Assembly: GCF_021732705.1 (NCBI RefSeq)
Contig: NZ_JAKFUM010000026.1
Location: 1-54,043 of the forward strand
DNA: 54,043 nt
Source: Nevskia sp.
GTDB taxonomy: Bacteria > Pseudomonadota > Gammaproteobacteria > Nevskiales > Nevskiaceae
Direction: 5' to 3'
A model generated the notes under the pieces. The model ran no database searches and was not told the origin of the DNA. It saw only the letters and a list, made by a program, of their open reading frames with translations. Of this stretch, positions 1 to 7,855 are shown piece by piece (positions within the stretch are counted from its first letter, which is position 1; every line of letters starts with the position of its first letter). The position numbers were made by a program, and so were the translations under genes.

Positions 1-127
1 ACGCGGTCAGGCCCCATTCCAGCCTCGACTACCTGACACCCAATGAGTTCAAGGCTTCACTGAAACATTCAACCCAACAGGGCGCCAGTCTCTAGGTTCC
101 ACTGGTCCGAAGGAAGCCAGCAGGTCA
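1..127 (+). mobile_element. Right end of an IS3-family insertion sequence (left part outside window)
   Basis: The transposase tail (3-95) is followed by 32 bases ending in AGCAGGTCA. Read inward on the other strand this end begins TGACCTGCTGGC, which fits the TGACC-type terminal inverted repeats of IS407-like IS3-family elements. I place the boundary at base 127. Only this end is visible, so the left inverted repeat and any target duplication (the next bases are GATC) cannot be checked. Confidence 0.6.
3..95 (+). CDS. IS3-family transposase OrfB, C-terminal 30 residues (partial)
   Basis: The reading frame open from base 3 ends in TAG at 93-95. It encodes a tail containing RPHSSLDYLTPNEF, the conserved C-terminal motif of the IS3-family OrfB integrase (DDE type). 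The motif lies just after the catalytic glutamate helix in full-length proteins. Most of the roughly 270-residue protein lies outside the window, so whether the gene is intact cannot be judged. The enzyme would catalyse excision and integration of its own element. Confidence 0.75.
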   Translation, partial: AVRPHSSLDYLTPNEFKASLKHSTQQGASL

Positions 128-128
128 G

Positions 129-245
129 ATCGACAGCGATCTGGGTTACGGCGGCGTGCTGCTGATCCAGAGCACGACGATCGCCGGACTCGATCTCTGG
201 AACGCGCTGCGACCGACGATCATCCGGCAGATCACCGGCAACTGA
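129..245 (+). pseudogene. C-terminal remnant of an unidentified gene next to the IS end
   Basis: Immediately after the IS boundary a frame is open from 129 to a TGA at 243-245. It encodes 38 residues with a plausible protein character: GYGGVLLIQSTTIAG followed by LDLWNALRPTIIRQI. There is no start codon or ribosome binding site, so I read it as the 3' end of a gene interrupted by the insertion sequence. I do not recognise the family. It runs convergently toward mnmA. Both the status as a remnant and the exact left limit are inferred. Confidence 0.4.
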
Positions 246-296
246 CACTGGCGACATCGATGGCTGCCTGGCGGTTGATCCGCCGCGTGGCCGCAG

Positions 297-1388
297 TCAG
301 CCGAGATCGGCGATCTCGCCGGAGCCCAGGCACTCGTCACCGTCGTACAGCACGAGGTACTGACCGGGTACGGCTGCGCGCTGCGCCTGCTCGAAGCGGA
401 AGCGGACGCGGTCGCCATCGATGGCGGTGACCGCACAGACCTGCAGCGCCTGCCGGTGCCGGATCCGCGCCGTCAGCGTCGCGGGCATGGACGCCGGACG
501 GCGAATCCAGTGGAAGGCGTCGGTCGCGATGTCCTGCGTCATCAGGCGCGGATGCGCGCTGTCCTGCGACACGACGAGCACGTTGCGCGAAGCATCCTTG
601 GCGACGACGTACCACGGCGCTTCCCTGGCCCCGCGGCGGCCGCCGATCGCCAGTCCCTTGCGCTGCCCGAGGGTGTGGAAGGCAAGCCCCTGATGCTGGC
701 CGACGACGGCGCCCGCATCGTCCTCGATCATGCCCGGCTGCGGCTTCAGATACTGGGCGAGGAATTCCCGGAACTCACGCTCGCCGATGAAGCAGATGCC
801 GGTCGAGTCCTTGCGGGCATGGTTCGGCAGGCCGGCCTGCTGGGCCAGCGCCCGCACTTCGGGCTTGGTCAGGCCGCCGAGCGGGAACAGCACGCGCTCG
901 AAGTGCTCGCGGGCCACCGCCGCGAGGAAATAGGTCTGGTCCTTGTTGTCGTCGACCGCGCGGCGCAGATGCGGACCATCGGCCTCGTGCGTGATCTGCG
1001 CGTAGTGCCCGGTCGCGACCCAGTCGGCCCCCAGACGCAGCGCGTGCTCGCGGAACGGCTGGAACTTGACCTCGCGATTGCACAGCAGATCCGGGTTCGG
1101 CGTCTTGCCGGCGGCATAGCCGGCGAGAAACAGATCGAACACGCGCTTGCGGTATTCGGCCGAAAAATCAACGCGATGCAGCGGAATCTGCAATTCCTCG
1201 GCGACTGCGCGGGCGGACTGGAAATCCTCGGCGGACGTGCAGTAGCCGGCTTCATCCTCGGTCCAATTGACCATGAACAGGCCCGATACCCGGTAGCCCT
1301 GTTCCTTCAGCAGCCACGCCGTGACGGCGGAATCCACGCCGCCGGACAGGCCGACGACGACGTGCTGCCCGGCGCCGGACGCGCTCAC
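297..1388 (-). CDS. mnmA: tRNA-specific 2-thiouridylase MnmA
   Basis: MnmA thiolates U34 of the Lys, Glu and Gln tRNAs in the cytoplasm, using sulfur relayed from IscS/Tus. The 363-residue length is typical. The N-terminal PP-loop GLSGGVDS (residues 13-20) binds ATP. The two catalytic cysteines are present: C103 in TPNPDLLCNREVKF and C199 in KDSTGICFIGER. The start is GTG at 1386-1388, 7 bp after the nudJ stop, so the gene is the distal member of the gsp-nudJ operon. In many Gammaproteobacteria nudJ and mnmA are neighbours; here the pair is joined to a secretion operon. Confidence 0.95.
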   Translation of the reverse strand: MSASGAGQHVVVGLSGGVDSAVTAWLLKEQGYRVSGLFMVNWTEDEAGYCTSAEDFQSARAVAEELQIPLHRVDFSAEYRKRVFDLFLAGYAAGKTPNPDLLCNREVKFQPFREHALRLGADWVATGHYAQITHEADGPHLRRAVDDNKDQTYFLAAVAREHFERVLFPLGGLTKPEVRALAQQAGLPNHARKDSTGICFIGEREFREFLAQYLKPQPGMIEDDAGAVVGQHQGLAFHTLGQRKGLAIGGRRGAREAPWYVVAKDASRNVLVVSQDSAHPRLMTQDIATDAFHWIRRPASMPATLTARIRHRQALQVCAVTAIDGDRVRFRFEQAQRAAVPGQYLVLYDGDECLGSGEIADLG

Positions 1389-1395
1389 GCCGGGA

Positions 1396-1902
1396 TCAGG
1401 GCTCGCGTAACGCCGCCGATGACGTCAGCGGCGACGGCGATGGCCGCGCGAGCGCCGGCGTCAGGTGTGCCAGCAACGTCAGCGGAAACCGCTGGCCGCG
1501 GCGCTGATCCTCGACGCAGCGCTGGACCATCGGGCTGCGATGGCGCTCGGCCGCGGCGCGCAGTTCGTCCGGGCTCAGCCAGACGGCGCGGGCGATGCCG
1601 TCATCGAGCGCGCGGTCCGGATGATGCCGCAGCGGTTCGGCCAGGAACGCGAAACGCAGGAAGCAGTAGTCGAGTTCCGGCGGCTGGTATTCGTAGATGC
1701 CGAGCAATGCCGTCGGCCGCACATCCCAGCCGGTTTCCTCAAACGTTTCGCGGATCGCGCCTTCGAGCAGCGTTTCACCGGCTTCCCAATGACCGCTCGG
1801 CTGGTTCAGCACCAGCCGGTCATTGACGATTTCCTCGACGAACAGGAACTTGCCGTCGCGCTCGACGACGCAGGCGACGGTGACATGCGGCGACCACGCC
1901 AT
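1396..1902 (-). CDS. nudJ: NUDIX phosphatase NudJ
   Basis: This is a Nudix hydrolase of 168 residues. A full Nudix box starts at GHWEAGETLLEGAIRETFEE and continues TGW, matching GX5EX7REUXEEXGU. E. coli NudJ removes phosphate from nucleoside di- and triphosphates and from HMP-PP. The conserved family N-terminus is visible (WSPHVTVACVVERDGKFLFV). The ATG overlaps the gspN stop as ATGA, so it is translationally coupled to the secretion genes. The position directly before mnmA supports NudJ over other Nudix families. The C-terminal ~20 residues are low-complexity and divergent. Confidence 0.9.
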   Translation of the reverse strand: MAWSPHVTVACVVERDGKFLFVEEIVNDRLVLNQPSGHWEAGETLLEGAIRETFEETGWDVRPTALLGIYEYQPPELDYCFLRFAFLAEPLRHHPDRALDDGIARAVWLSPDELRAAAERHRSPMVQRCVEDQRRGQRFPLTLLAHLTPALARPSPSPLTSSAALREP

Positions 1903-2654
1903 CAGAGCTGCCCGCGGGTCTTGATCCGGAACCAGCCTTCAGGATCGGGTTCGCCCAGCGAACGGACGAGATTCTGCACCGTGACATCGGCGTTCGGCTG
2001 CGCCTTGACCTTGAGATCGACCTCGTAGGCCTTGTCGGCCAGCACGCGAAGCTCGCCGCCGACATCGAGCGGGCCTGACACCGGCGAGACGCGCGCGATG
2101 ATGACGCCGGCTTCGGTCGTGATGGCGGCTTTCAGATCGCCGAGCGCAACCGGATTCGGCCCCAGCGCCCACTTCAGCGAGCCGATCTGCAGTTCGCCGG
2201 TGACGGTCTTCGGGAAATTGTCGACCAGCTTCAGGTTGTCGAGCGTGACGCCGACGCTGCCGTCGATCGGCACCAGCGCGTCTCCGGTCAGCGTCAGCAG
2301 GCTTTTCAGCGGACCGGCGGCGCGCATCGAATCCACCGCGACGCTGCCGCCGATCAGCCTGGCGACATTGCCCTCGAAGCTCAGGCCATCGGCATCGCCG
2401 GTGACATGCGCGCCGATCCGCGCCATCAGCAGCGCCAGCGGCTTCAGGCTCCAGGTCAGCTGGCGGACGACCGGGCGGCCGTTGACCGTCACCGCACTGG
2501 CCGCGCCGTTGAACAGCGTGCCGGTCAGGCCGACCGGCTGCAGCGCGCTGGCCGGGTTGGCAAAGCGTGCGTGCAGCGGGCCGATCGGCGCGCCGATGAT
2601 CGCGAACAGCAGGAAGCAGCCGACGCCAGTCAGCACCAGGGTGCGGGTCTTCAT
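1902..2654 (-). CDS. gspN: Type II secretion system protein N
   Basis: This 250-residue protein begins with a short cytoplasmic N-terminus and a hydrophobic segment (residues 7-25), followed by a periplasmic part rich in beta-strand repeats. It matches the GspN architecture (cf. XcpN/PulN), including a LQPVGLTGTLFNGAA-like start of the family domain. GspN is an optional inner-membrane component thought to act in the periplasm. Identity rests mainly on position: it follows gspM with an ATGA overlap and is the last gsp gene before nudJ. The family is weakly conserved, so confidence is moderate to high. Confidence 0.85.
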   Translation of the reverse strand: MKTRTLVLTGVGCFLLFAIIGAPIGPLHARFANPASALQPVGLTGTLFNGAASAVTVNGRPVVRQLTWSLKPLALLMARIGAHVTGDADGLSFEGNVARLIGGSVAVDSMRAAGPLKSLLTLTGDALVPIDGSVGVTLDNLKLVDNFPKTVTGELQIGSLKWALGPNPVALGDLKAAITTEAGVIIARVSPVSGPLDVGGELRVLADKAYEVDLKVKAQPNADVTVQNLVRSLGEPDPEGWFRIKTRGQL

Positions 2655-3211
2655 TGCGCGCGAACCACGGCCAGACGGGCGTTGACCAGACCCGGCGTGG
2701 GCTGCTTCTCGATGTCGGCGACATCGATCCGCACGCCGTAACGCGTCTGCAATTCCTGCATCCAGCGCAGCAGCACTTCGAACTCGACGTCCTCGAGCCA
2801 GACGCGCGCCTGGTTGTCGCCGTCCGGCTGCAGGCGCGTCGGCGGCTTCTTCAAGGTGCCGCTCTTCGAGGCCTGGTCGACGGCCGTCAGCAGCGACACA
2901 TCGCTGCTGATGATGGCCGCCGTCTGCGGCGCACTGAAGCGGAGATCGACTTCGGCCTGCGCGAGGCTGTTGGCGATGGCGCGGGCGGAGGCCAGCTCTT
3001 CCGCAAGCCGAACGCGGCTGCGGGCAAACGGCTGCCAGATTGCCGAATACGCGACGAAGGCCGCGATCAGCACGCCGGCGACCGACACCAGGGTCTGCTC
3101 GCGCGGCTGCAGCGCGTCGTAGCGGGCGCGCAGCGGCGCGAGGCGCGGGCCGAGCTGGGTCGCGATGGCGGTGGACAGGCGCGCGCCCAGTCCGGCAAAA
3201 GGGTTGGCCAT
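2651..3211 (-). CDS. gspM: Type II secretion system protein M
   Basis: GspM is a small bitopic inner-membrane protein that binds GspL in the assembly platform. This one has 186 residues from the ATG at 3209-3211, which overlaps the gspL stop as ATGA. A GTG codon immediately upstream is an alternative start adding one residue. The predicted topology is a short cytoplasmic N-terminus with LQPREQTLV, a transmembrane helix near residues 43-60 (VAGVLIAAFVAYSAIW), then a periplasmic ferredoxin-like domain ending with VDIEKQPTPGLVNARL-like family residues. Confidence 0.92.
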   Translation of the reverse strand: MANPFAGLGARLSTAIATQLGPRLAPLRARYDALQPREQTLVSVAGVLIAAFVAYSAIWQPFARSRVRLAEELASARAIANSLAQAEVDLRFSAPQTAAIISSDVSLLTAVDQASKSGTLKKPPTRLQPDGDNQARVWLEDVEFEVLLRWMQELQTRYGVRIDVADIEKQPTPGLVNARLAVVRAQ

Positions 3212-4440
3212 CACGCCGCTCCCGGAGTCAGTTTCAGGCGGATCTGCACGCCGCTTTCATTGGAATCGGCCGATTCGACATCGAGCTTCGCTTCGCGATG
3301 GCCGTTGAACCATGCGCGCAGCCGTTCGAGTACCTGCAGGTCGGTACCGGACAGGTCCAGGAACAGCGCACCGTCGCGGAACTGGATGTTCTTCAGCGTC
3401 AGCCCGGGGTTTTCGGTCAGCCCGCTGGAGGCCGACTGCATCAGCTCGAACAGGCCGTCGCGACTGCCGCTGCCGCGCAGCGCGCGCACCTGCTGCTCGA
3501 CCTGCGCTTCGAGGTTGATGATCTTGGTCTCGCGCGGGAACAGGCGGCGGAAGGTCAGTTCGTTCGCTTCCTGCAGCGCCGCGACCTCGCGCTTCAGGCG
3601 TGCCGATTCGACGATGTTGATGCCGATGCCGAGCACCAGCGCCGCAGCCGCGAGCTGCGCCGCGAGTTTCCACGGTCGCCAGTAGCGGTTGATGTCGTCG
3701 CGCTGCGAGTAGGCGCCCTGCAGCAGGTCGATCGACTGCGCCGGCTTCCAGAAGCGGATCAGCGCTTCGAGCGGATGATCGAAACCGGGCACCAGTTCCA
3801 GGGGCCGCTTCAGTACGGTGTAGTCGCGGCTATCGTTGCGGGCCACCAGCACGCGCAACGAGGCCGGCGTGCCGTTCTCGGCGAGTTCGAGCAGCCATTC
3901 GAAGTCATCCGGCACGCAGCTGAAGCCGGCATAGGCGCCGCTGCGAACGATCATCTGGCCGTCTTCCGGCAGCACGCTCCACGGGCCTTCCAGCTCCCAC
4001 GGCAGCGCCAGCGTTTCCGGCACCAGCGCCGCCACGCGCACGTTGGCAGCGGCGAACGGCGCAAGCCAGTCCTCGATGTGGCTGCGAGCGACCACGGCGA
4101 TCGGGAACACACCGGATGCGAGTCGGCTGCCGATGGCGAAGTGCAGCGTGTCGACGTCCTCCGCGAACTGGTCTTCCAGCACGAACGGCGCGGCCTGCAG
4201 CACCTTGGCCGGCTGCTTGGCCGGCACCGACACCGTGGTCAACCGGACATCGGCACCGGGCACGAAGACGACGACCTTGCGGCCGGCACCGAGCGCGACC
4301 ACTTCCGACAGCGGCAGCTCGCGCACGATCGCGCTGGCGCGGGTCAGGCTGCTGGCAATCGGTTCGGCGGAGACCAGTGCGTGGGCGGTCGGCGCGTCCG
4401 GGGCGGTGTCGCGCAGGCGTATGTAGAGAGTGTCGCGCAA
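3211..4440 (-). CDS. gspL: Type II secretion system protein L
   Basis: GspL connects the cytoplasmic ATPase GspE to the inner-membrane platform. The protein has 409 residues: an N-terminal actin-like cytoplasmic domain (about 1-240), one transmembrane helix at about 256-276 (LAAQLAAAALVLGIGINIV), and a C-terminal periplasmic ferredoxin-like domain. The start codon appears to be TTG (4438-4440). An upstream ATG is out of frame, and the protein begins with DTLYIRL, typical of the family. A 67-bp gap separates it from gspK, the only sizeable gap in this gsp series. Confidence 0.92.
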   Translation of the reverse strand: MRDTLYIRLRDTAPDAPTAHALVSAEPIASSLTRASAIVRELPLSEVVALGAGRKVVVFVPGADVRLTTVSVPAKQPAKVLQAAPFVLEDQFAEDVDTLHFAIGSRLASGVFPIAVVARSHIEDWLAPFAAANVRVAALVPETLALPWELEGPWSVLPEDGQMIVRSGAYAGFSCVPDDFEWLLELAENGTPASLRVLVARNDSRDYTVLKRPLELVPGFDHPLEALIRFWKPAQSIDLLQGAYSQRDDINRYWRPWKLAAQLAAAALVLGIGINIVESARLKREVAALQEANELTFRRLFPRETKIINLEAQVEQQVRALRGSGSRDGLFELMQSASSGLTENPGLTLKNIQFRDGALFLDLSGTDLQVLERLRAWFNGHREAKLDVESADSNESGVQIRLKLTPGAA

Positions 4441-4507
4441 GGGAAACCGGCGAAAGTGAGGAGGCGACCGGAACGGTCAGGGTGCATCGAAAACGTTGGA
4501 AAATCAG

Positions 4508-5491
4508 TCAGTCGGCATCGGTGGAGTGGGCGATCACCACTGGATCGCCGCCGCCGCTCGGCCGAATGTAAACACTGTACAGCGCGACCCGGCCGCTGCC
4601 AATGAACACCTCGGCCTGCAATTCGAAGTAGCGCGAGACCACGCTGATCTGGGTCTCCGGCTTCATGTCCTTGTCCGGCCCGAGGAAGCTGTTCGGCCCG
4701 CCATTGAGCACTTCCTCGGCCGTCTTGGCTGGCGCCTTGACCCGCGCTTCGACGAACTTCGACAGGTTGCCCTTGTCCACCGTCCGCGACAGCGCGAACA
4801 GTACCGCCGCCGGCGCGGTGTTGACATTGATCCGCGTTCCGATCGTCGGCAGCGCCGTGACCACCGGCTTCAGTGCCGCGTACAGCTCCTTGGTCACGCC
4901 GCGCACCTGCAGCAGCTCGGACACGCTCTGCATCGGCCGGTTGGCGGCGCGATACGGCGGATCGAGGCCCTGATACTCGTTGTCTTCCGCTCCGTTCAGG
5001 TCCAGCCGTTCGTTGTCGGCATCGACCCAGTCGCGAATCGCGCTGCCGAGGCCGGAGACCTTCGCGGCGTCCGGTCCGCCGACGGCATCGAGCAGCAGCT
5101 GGAACTGCAGCTGGTAGATGCGCAGCATCGCCGGGTCATTGGTGGCGAAGTTGTTCAGGTTGAAGCGGCCTTCGAGGTCTTCGACACGTCCACGCAGCGT
5201 GCCGTTGTCGATCGGCAGGAAATCGACCGGGCGCGCCCAGATGTCGCCGAGCGTGTCGATGTCGTTGTTCTTCAAGTCCTGCTTCAGGATGCCCTTGGTC
5301 CACGATTCGACGCCATTGGCGTACCACAGCGCCGCTTCCGACTCGGCCAGATTGCCGGCGCGACGGACCGCGATGTTCGAGCTTTCGAACATCGCCACGG
5401 CGGCGATCGTCGCCAGCGCCACGACGAACATCGCGGTGATCAGGGCCACGCCACGGGCGCGGGCGGGGCGGGAGTTCGGGTTTCGCATCAT
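4508..5491 (-). CDS. gspK: Type II secretion system minor pseudopilin GspK
   Basis: GspK is the large minor pseudopilin that caps the tip of the pseudopilus with GspI and GspJ. The N-terminus has a basic leader, then G followed by VALITAMFVVALATIAAVAM, with threonine rather than glutamate at position 5. This is the known GspK exception. The length of 327 residues and the inserted globular domain with NLNNFA, RDWVDADNE and VNVNTAPAAVL-like features are typical. Two adjacent ATG codons overlap the gspJ stop as ATGATGA. I take the first. The helix-hairpin-helix-like segment INVNTAPA is a family hallmark. Confidence 0.95.
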   Translation of the reverse strand: MMRNPNSRPARARGVALITAMFVVALATIAAVAMFESSNIAVRRAGNLAESEAALWYANGVESWTKGILKQDLKNNDIDTLGDIWARPVDFLPIDNGTLRGRVEDLEGRFNLNNFATNDPAMLRIYQLQFQLLLDAVGGPDAAKVSGLGSAIRDWVDADNERLDLNGAEDNEYQGLDPPYRAANRPMQSVSELLQVRGVTKELYAALKPVVTALPTIGTRINVNTAPAAVLFALSRTVDKGNLSKFVEARVKAPAKTAEEVLNGGPNSFLGPDKDMKPETQISVVSRYFELQAEVFIGSGRVALYSVYIRPSGGGDPVVIAHSTDAD

Positions 5492-6309
5492 TGCTCCGGC
5501 GCGTCCGGAACCGGATCGGGCTTGTTCCCGGGATTGTCCGGGCCATTCGGTGGCGGTGGGGGATTGGTCGGGTCGCCGACCGGTGCCGTCGGCGGCGGTG
5601 CCTTGCTCAGTTCCGGCGCGCGGCTGACGCCCTCGGCGCCGACCCGGAACAGCATCCGCAGCTCGCCCCAGTCCGCCGTGGTGATCTCGATCTCGACCGC
5701 GGTCGGCGGCGGCTGCTTCGGGCCGGGCGGGACGGTGAAGCCGGACGATGGCGGCCAGTTGTCTGACTTCACGCCGGATGGGTCGTAGAACTGCCACTTC
5801 AGCGACTGCACCTTGTCGAGCAGGGTGACGTCGACCGACTTGGTCTGCGGGGCGCGGTCCAGCACGTACCAGCTGCGCCGGACCAGCTTCATCTGCTTGT
5901 CGAGACGGCCGCGCGGCGCCTCGGCCGTCTCGTCCTCCTCCAGCAGATAGCTGACGCGTTCCAGCGTCGGCCGCGGCAGCGACAGCAGGTTCTGCCAGCC
6001 GCCGCGGGTGAATTCGACGCGCTGGGTGTAGCTGTCATAGCCGAACGCCGGCTGATCATCGCCGTTGCCATCGCGCACGATGCGACCGCTGGCGTTCTGG
6101 AAATCGGTGCGCAGGCGCAAGTAGGCGCGGTCGTAGTCTTCGGTGCGCTGCAAGCCCTGCTCGATGCGCTGGCGGGTTTTCAGCACGCCGTTCAGGCCAC
6201 CGTACGCCATCGCCGCGAAAATGCCGAAGATGCCGATGACGACGATCAGCTCCAGCAGGGTGAAACCGCGCTGCGCGTGTCGGCGGCCGGCGAGGGCGGT
6301 GCGGCTCAC
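5488..6309 (-). CDS. gspJ: Type II secretion system minor pseudopilin GspJ with a proline-rich tail
   Basis: The prepilin signal is R-G followed by FTLLELIVVIGIFGIFAAM, with glutamate at position 5. It would be processed and methylated by the prepilin peptidase. The protein has 273 residues. The usual GspJ body ends near residue 225 and is followed by about 45 residues rich in proline (PTNPPPPPNGPDNPG), an extension I do not associate with the family. The start is GTG at 6307-6309, overlapping the gspI stop as GTGA. The protein forms part of the pseudopilus tip complex with GspI and GspK. Confidence 0.93.
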   Translation of the reverse strand: MSRTALAGRRHAQRGFTLLELIVVIGIFGIFAAMAYGGLNGVLKTRQRIEQGLQRTEDYDRAYLRLRTDFQNASGRIVRDGNGDDQPAFGYDSYTQRVEFTRGGWQNLLSLPRPTLERVSYLLEEDETAEAPRGRLDKQMKLVRRSWYVLDRAPQTKSVDVTLLDKVQSLKWQFYDPSGVKSDNWPPSSGFTVPPGPKQPPPTAVEIEITTADWGELRMLFRVGAEGVSRAPELSKAPPPTAPVGDPTNPPPPPNGPDNPGNKPDPVPDAPEQ

Positions 6310-6707
6310 GGTTCGGACTTCCGGCCGACGTTCGACAGGAAACCGGTCAGCGAGGCGTAAGCGACGGCCTTCTTGTCGTCCTTCTTCTCGACCCGGATCT
6401 CGACCCGGCGCAAGCTCGGGTCCTGCGTTTCCTTGACCTCGGTGCGCCAGGTCCAGACCACGCCGCCGAGTTCGACATCGTCGTTGGCCCGGCCGAGCGA
6501 CGGCCAGGTGCCGCCGAGATCGAGTTCGGTCATCCGGTTGCGCGCCACCAGCAGCGCCAGCGTCTTGCTGCGCAAGCTGGCGGCGTTGTTGGCGTAGTTC
6601 GCACCGTTGCCGATGATCGCGCCGAGGGCGATCGCCAGCACGCCGACGGCAACAAGCATCTCCATCAGCGTGAAACCGCGTTGCTGCCCGTTCCTGCCGT
6701 GGATCAT
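6306..6707 (-). CDS. gspI: Type II secretion system minor pseudopilin GspI
   Basis: This 133-residue protein has the prepilin cleavage motif QRG followed by FTLMEMLVAVGVLAIALGAI. It also has the GspI-type body with LVARNRMTELDLGG and LRRVEIRVEKKDD. GspI nucleates the pseudopilus tip complex. The ATG overlaps the gspH stop as ATGA. Its length and place between gspH and gspJ match the canonical order. Confidence 0.95.
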   Translation of the reverse strand: MIHGRNGQQRGFTLMEMLVAVGVLAIALGAIIGNGANYANNAASLRSKTLALLVARNRMTELDLGGTWPSLGRANDDVELGGVVWTWRTEVKETQDPSLRRVEIRVEKKDDKKAVAYASLTGFLSNVGRKSEP

Positions 6708-7357
6708 CGCGTCACCGCTCGTTCTTCCTGCTTGCGGTCGCGCTTGATGCGGCCAAGAGTGTCCCCTTCGATCCGGAAATACGACGGATAGTTCGGCGCC
6801 TTGATGTCGAGCGTGAACGCCGTCAGCTGACCGCCCGGCAGCAGCAGGACCTGCGGCTTGACCGCCTTGGCCCGGGCTTCGTCATCGCCGGCGCGCACTT
6901 CGGCGCTGTCGAGCTTCACCGGCGGAATCAGCCGGCCTTCCATCCGCAGCTCGGCGTAGAACGGTTCGAGCAGCGCCCGAGGACGCAGGATGCCGCTGGT
7001 CGCGTAGTCGACCCAGCGGTTGTTGTTGTCGGTGACCAGAAAGCGGTAGCCGGTGTCGGTGAACTGCAGCCCGATTGCCACACCTTTCAGGTCGGCCTCG
7101 TCCTCGGCCAGCCGCAGCAGCTGTTCCAGCCGCTTGGACTCGGCTTCAAGGCGGTCGTCGAGCGCCCGGTTGCCGATCGACAGGCTGGCAAAGGTCACGA
7201 TGATGCCGATGATCAGGATGACCACCAGCAGTTCCAGCAGGGTGAAGCCGCGAGAACGTTCCCCGGCGTGCAACCTGCACCGGCGTGAACGGCCTGCCAT
7301 CGCGCTTCGGCCGCCGGCCGCGCTGGCGGGCAGCGCCCGCGCAGCGCGATCGATCAT
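6704..7357 (-). CDS. gspH: Type II secretion system minor pseudopilin GspH
   Basis: The prepilin motif is SRG followed by FTLLELLVVILIIGIIVTFA, then a GspH domain (SIGNRALDDRLEAESKRLEQ and a C-terminal beta region). From the ATG at 7355-7357, which overlaps the gspG stop as ATGA, the protein has 217 residues. That gives an unusually long leader of about 37 residues. A second in-frame ATG at 7298-7300 would give a more normal 18-residue leader. I keep the coupled start but the shorter one is possible. The function is a minor pseudopilin linking the tip to the GspG shaft. Confidence 0.92.
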   Translation of the reverse strand: MIDRAARALPASAAGGRSAMAGRSRRCRLHAGERSRGFTLLELLVVILIIGIIVTFASLSIGNRALDDRLEAESKRLEQLLRLAEDEADLKGVAIGLQFTDTGYRFLVTDNNNRWVDYATSGILRPRALLEPFYAELRMEGRLIPPVKLDSAEVRAGDDEARAKAVKPQVLLLPGGQLTAFTLDIKAPNYPSYFRIEGDTLGRIKRDRKQEERAVTR

Positions 7358-7812
7358 TTCGCCGGAGCCCAGTTGCCGATGTCGCCGGCGGCGCCGTCGC
7401 CACCCGGCTTGTTGTCGGAGCCGAGGCTGAACACGTCGATCTCGCCCTTGATGCCCGGGCTCAGATACTGGTACGGGTTCTGCCACGGATCGTTCGGCAC
7501 CGACTTCAGGTAGCCGCCCGGCTTCCAGTTGCGGGCCGGCGGCTCGCCCTGCGGCGGCGCCACCAGCGCTTCGAGGCCCTGCTGGGTGCTCGGGTAGTTG
7601 AAGTTGTCGAGCTTGTAGAGGTTCAGCGCGGTTTCGATCGCGGCGATGTCCTGCTTCGCCTTGACGATGCGGGCGCGATCCGGCTGGTCGAAGATGTTGG
7701 GCGCGACGATCGCGGCGAGAATGCCGATGATCACGACGACGACCATGATTTCGATCAGCGTGAAACCGCCGGCACGACGTGCGGAACTGCGGGAAAGAGT
7801 CTGGTTTTTCAT
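7354..7812 (-). CDS. gspG: Type II secretion system major pseudopilin GspG
   Basis: GspG polymerises into the pseudopilus that pushes folded exoproteins through the secretin. The cleavage site is RRAGG followed by FTLIEIMVVVVIIGILAAIV. The body has PSTQQGLEALV, the PxNDPWQNPYQY segment and the calcium-binding C-terminus with SLGSDNKPGGDG. I start at the ATG 7810-7812 (152 residues). A TTG three codons upstream is less likely. It is the first gene of the minus-strand gsp operon, and only 43 bp separate it from the divergent rhombosortase gene, so the promoters must be close or overlapping. Confidence 0.97.
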   Translation of the reverse strand: MKNQTLSRSSARRAGGFTLIEIMVVVVIIGILAAIVAPNIFDQPDRARIVKAKQDIAAIETALNLYKLDNFNYPSTQQGLEALVAPPQGEPPARNWKPGGYLKSVPNDPWQNPYQYLSPGIKGEIDVFSLGSDNKPGGDGAAGDIGNWAPAK

Positions 7813-7855
7813 GATGCGCAAGGTGAATTCGAACGCCGATGATGACGCAGTGACA

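Noticed and set aside
3040-4605. A 521-codon plus-strand frame opposite gspL/gspM
   Set aside because: It is the mirror of real gsp genes in high-GC DNA, with Arg/Gly/Ala-rich composition and no family motif.
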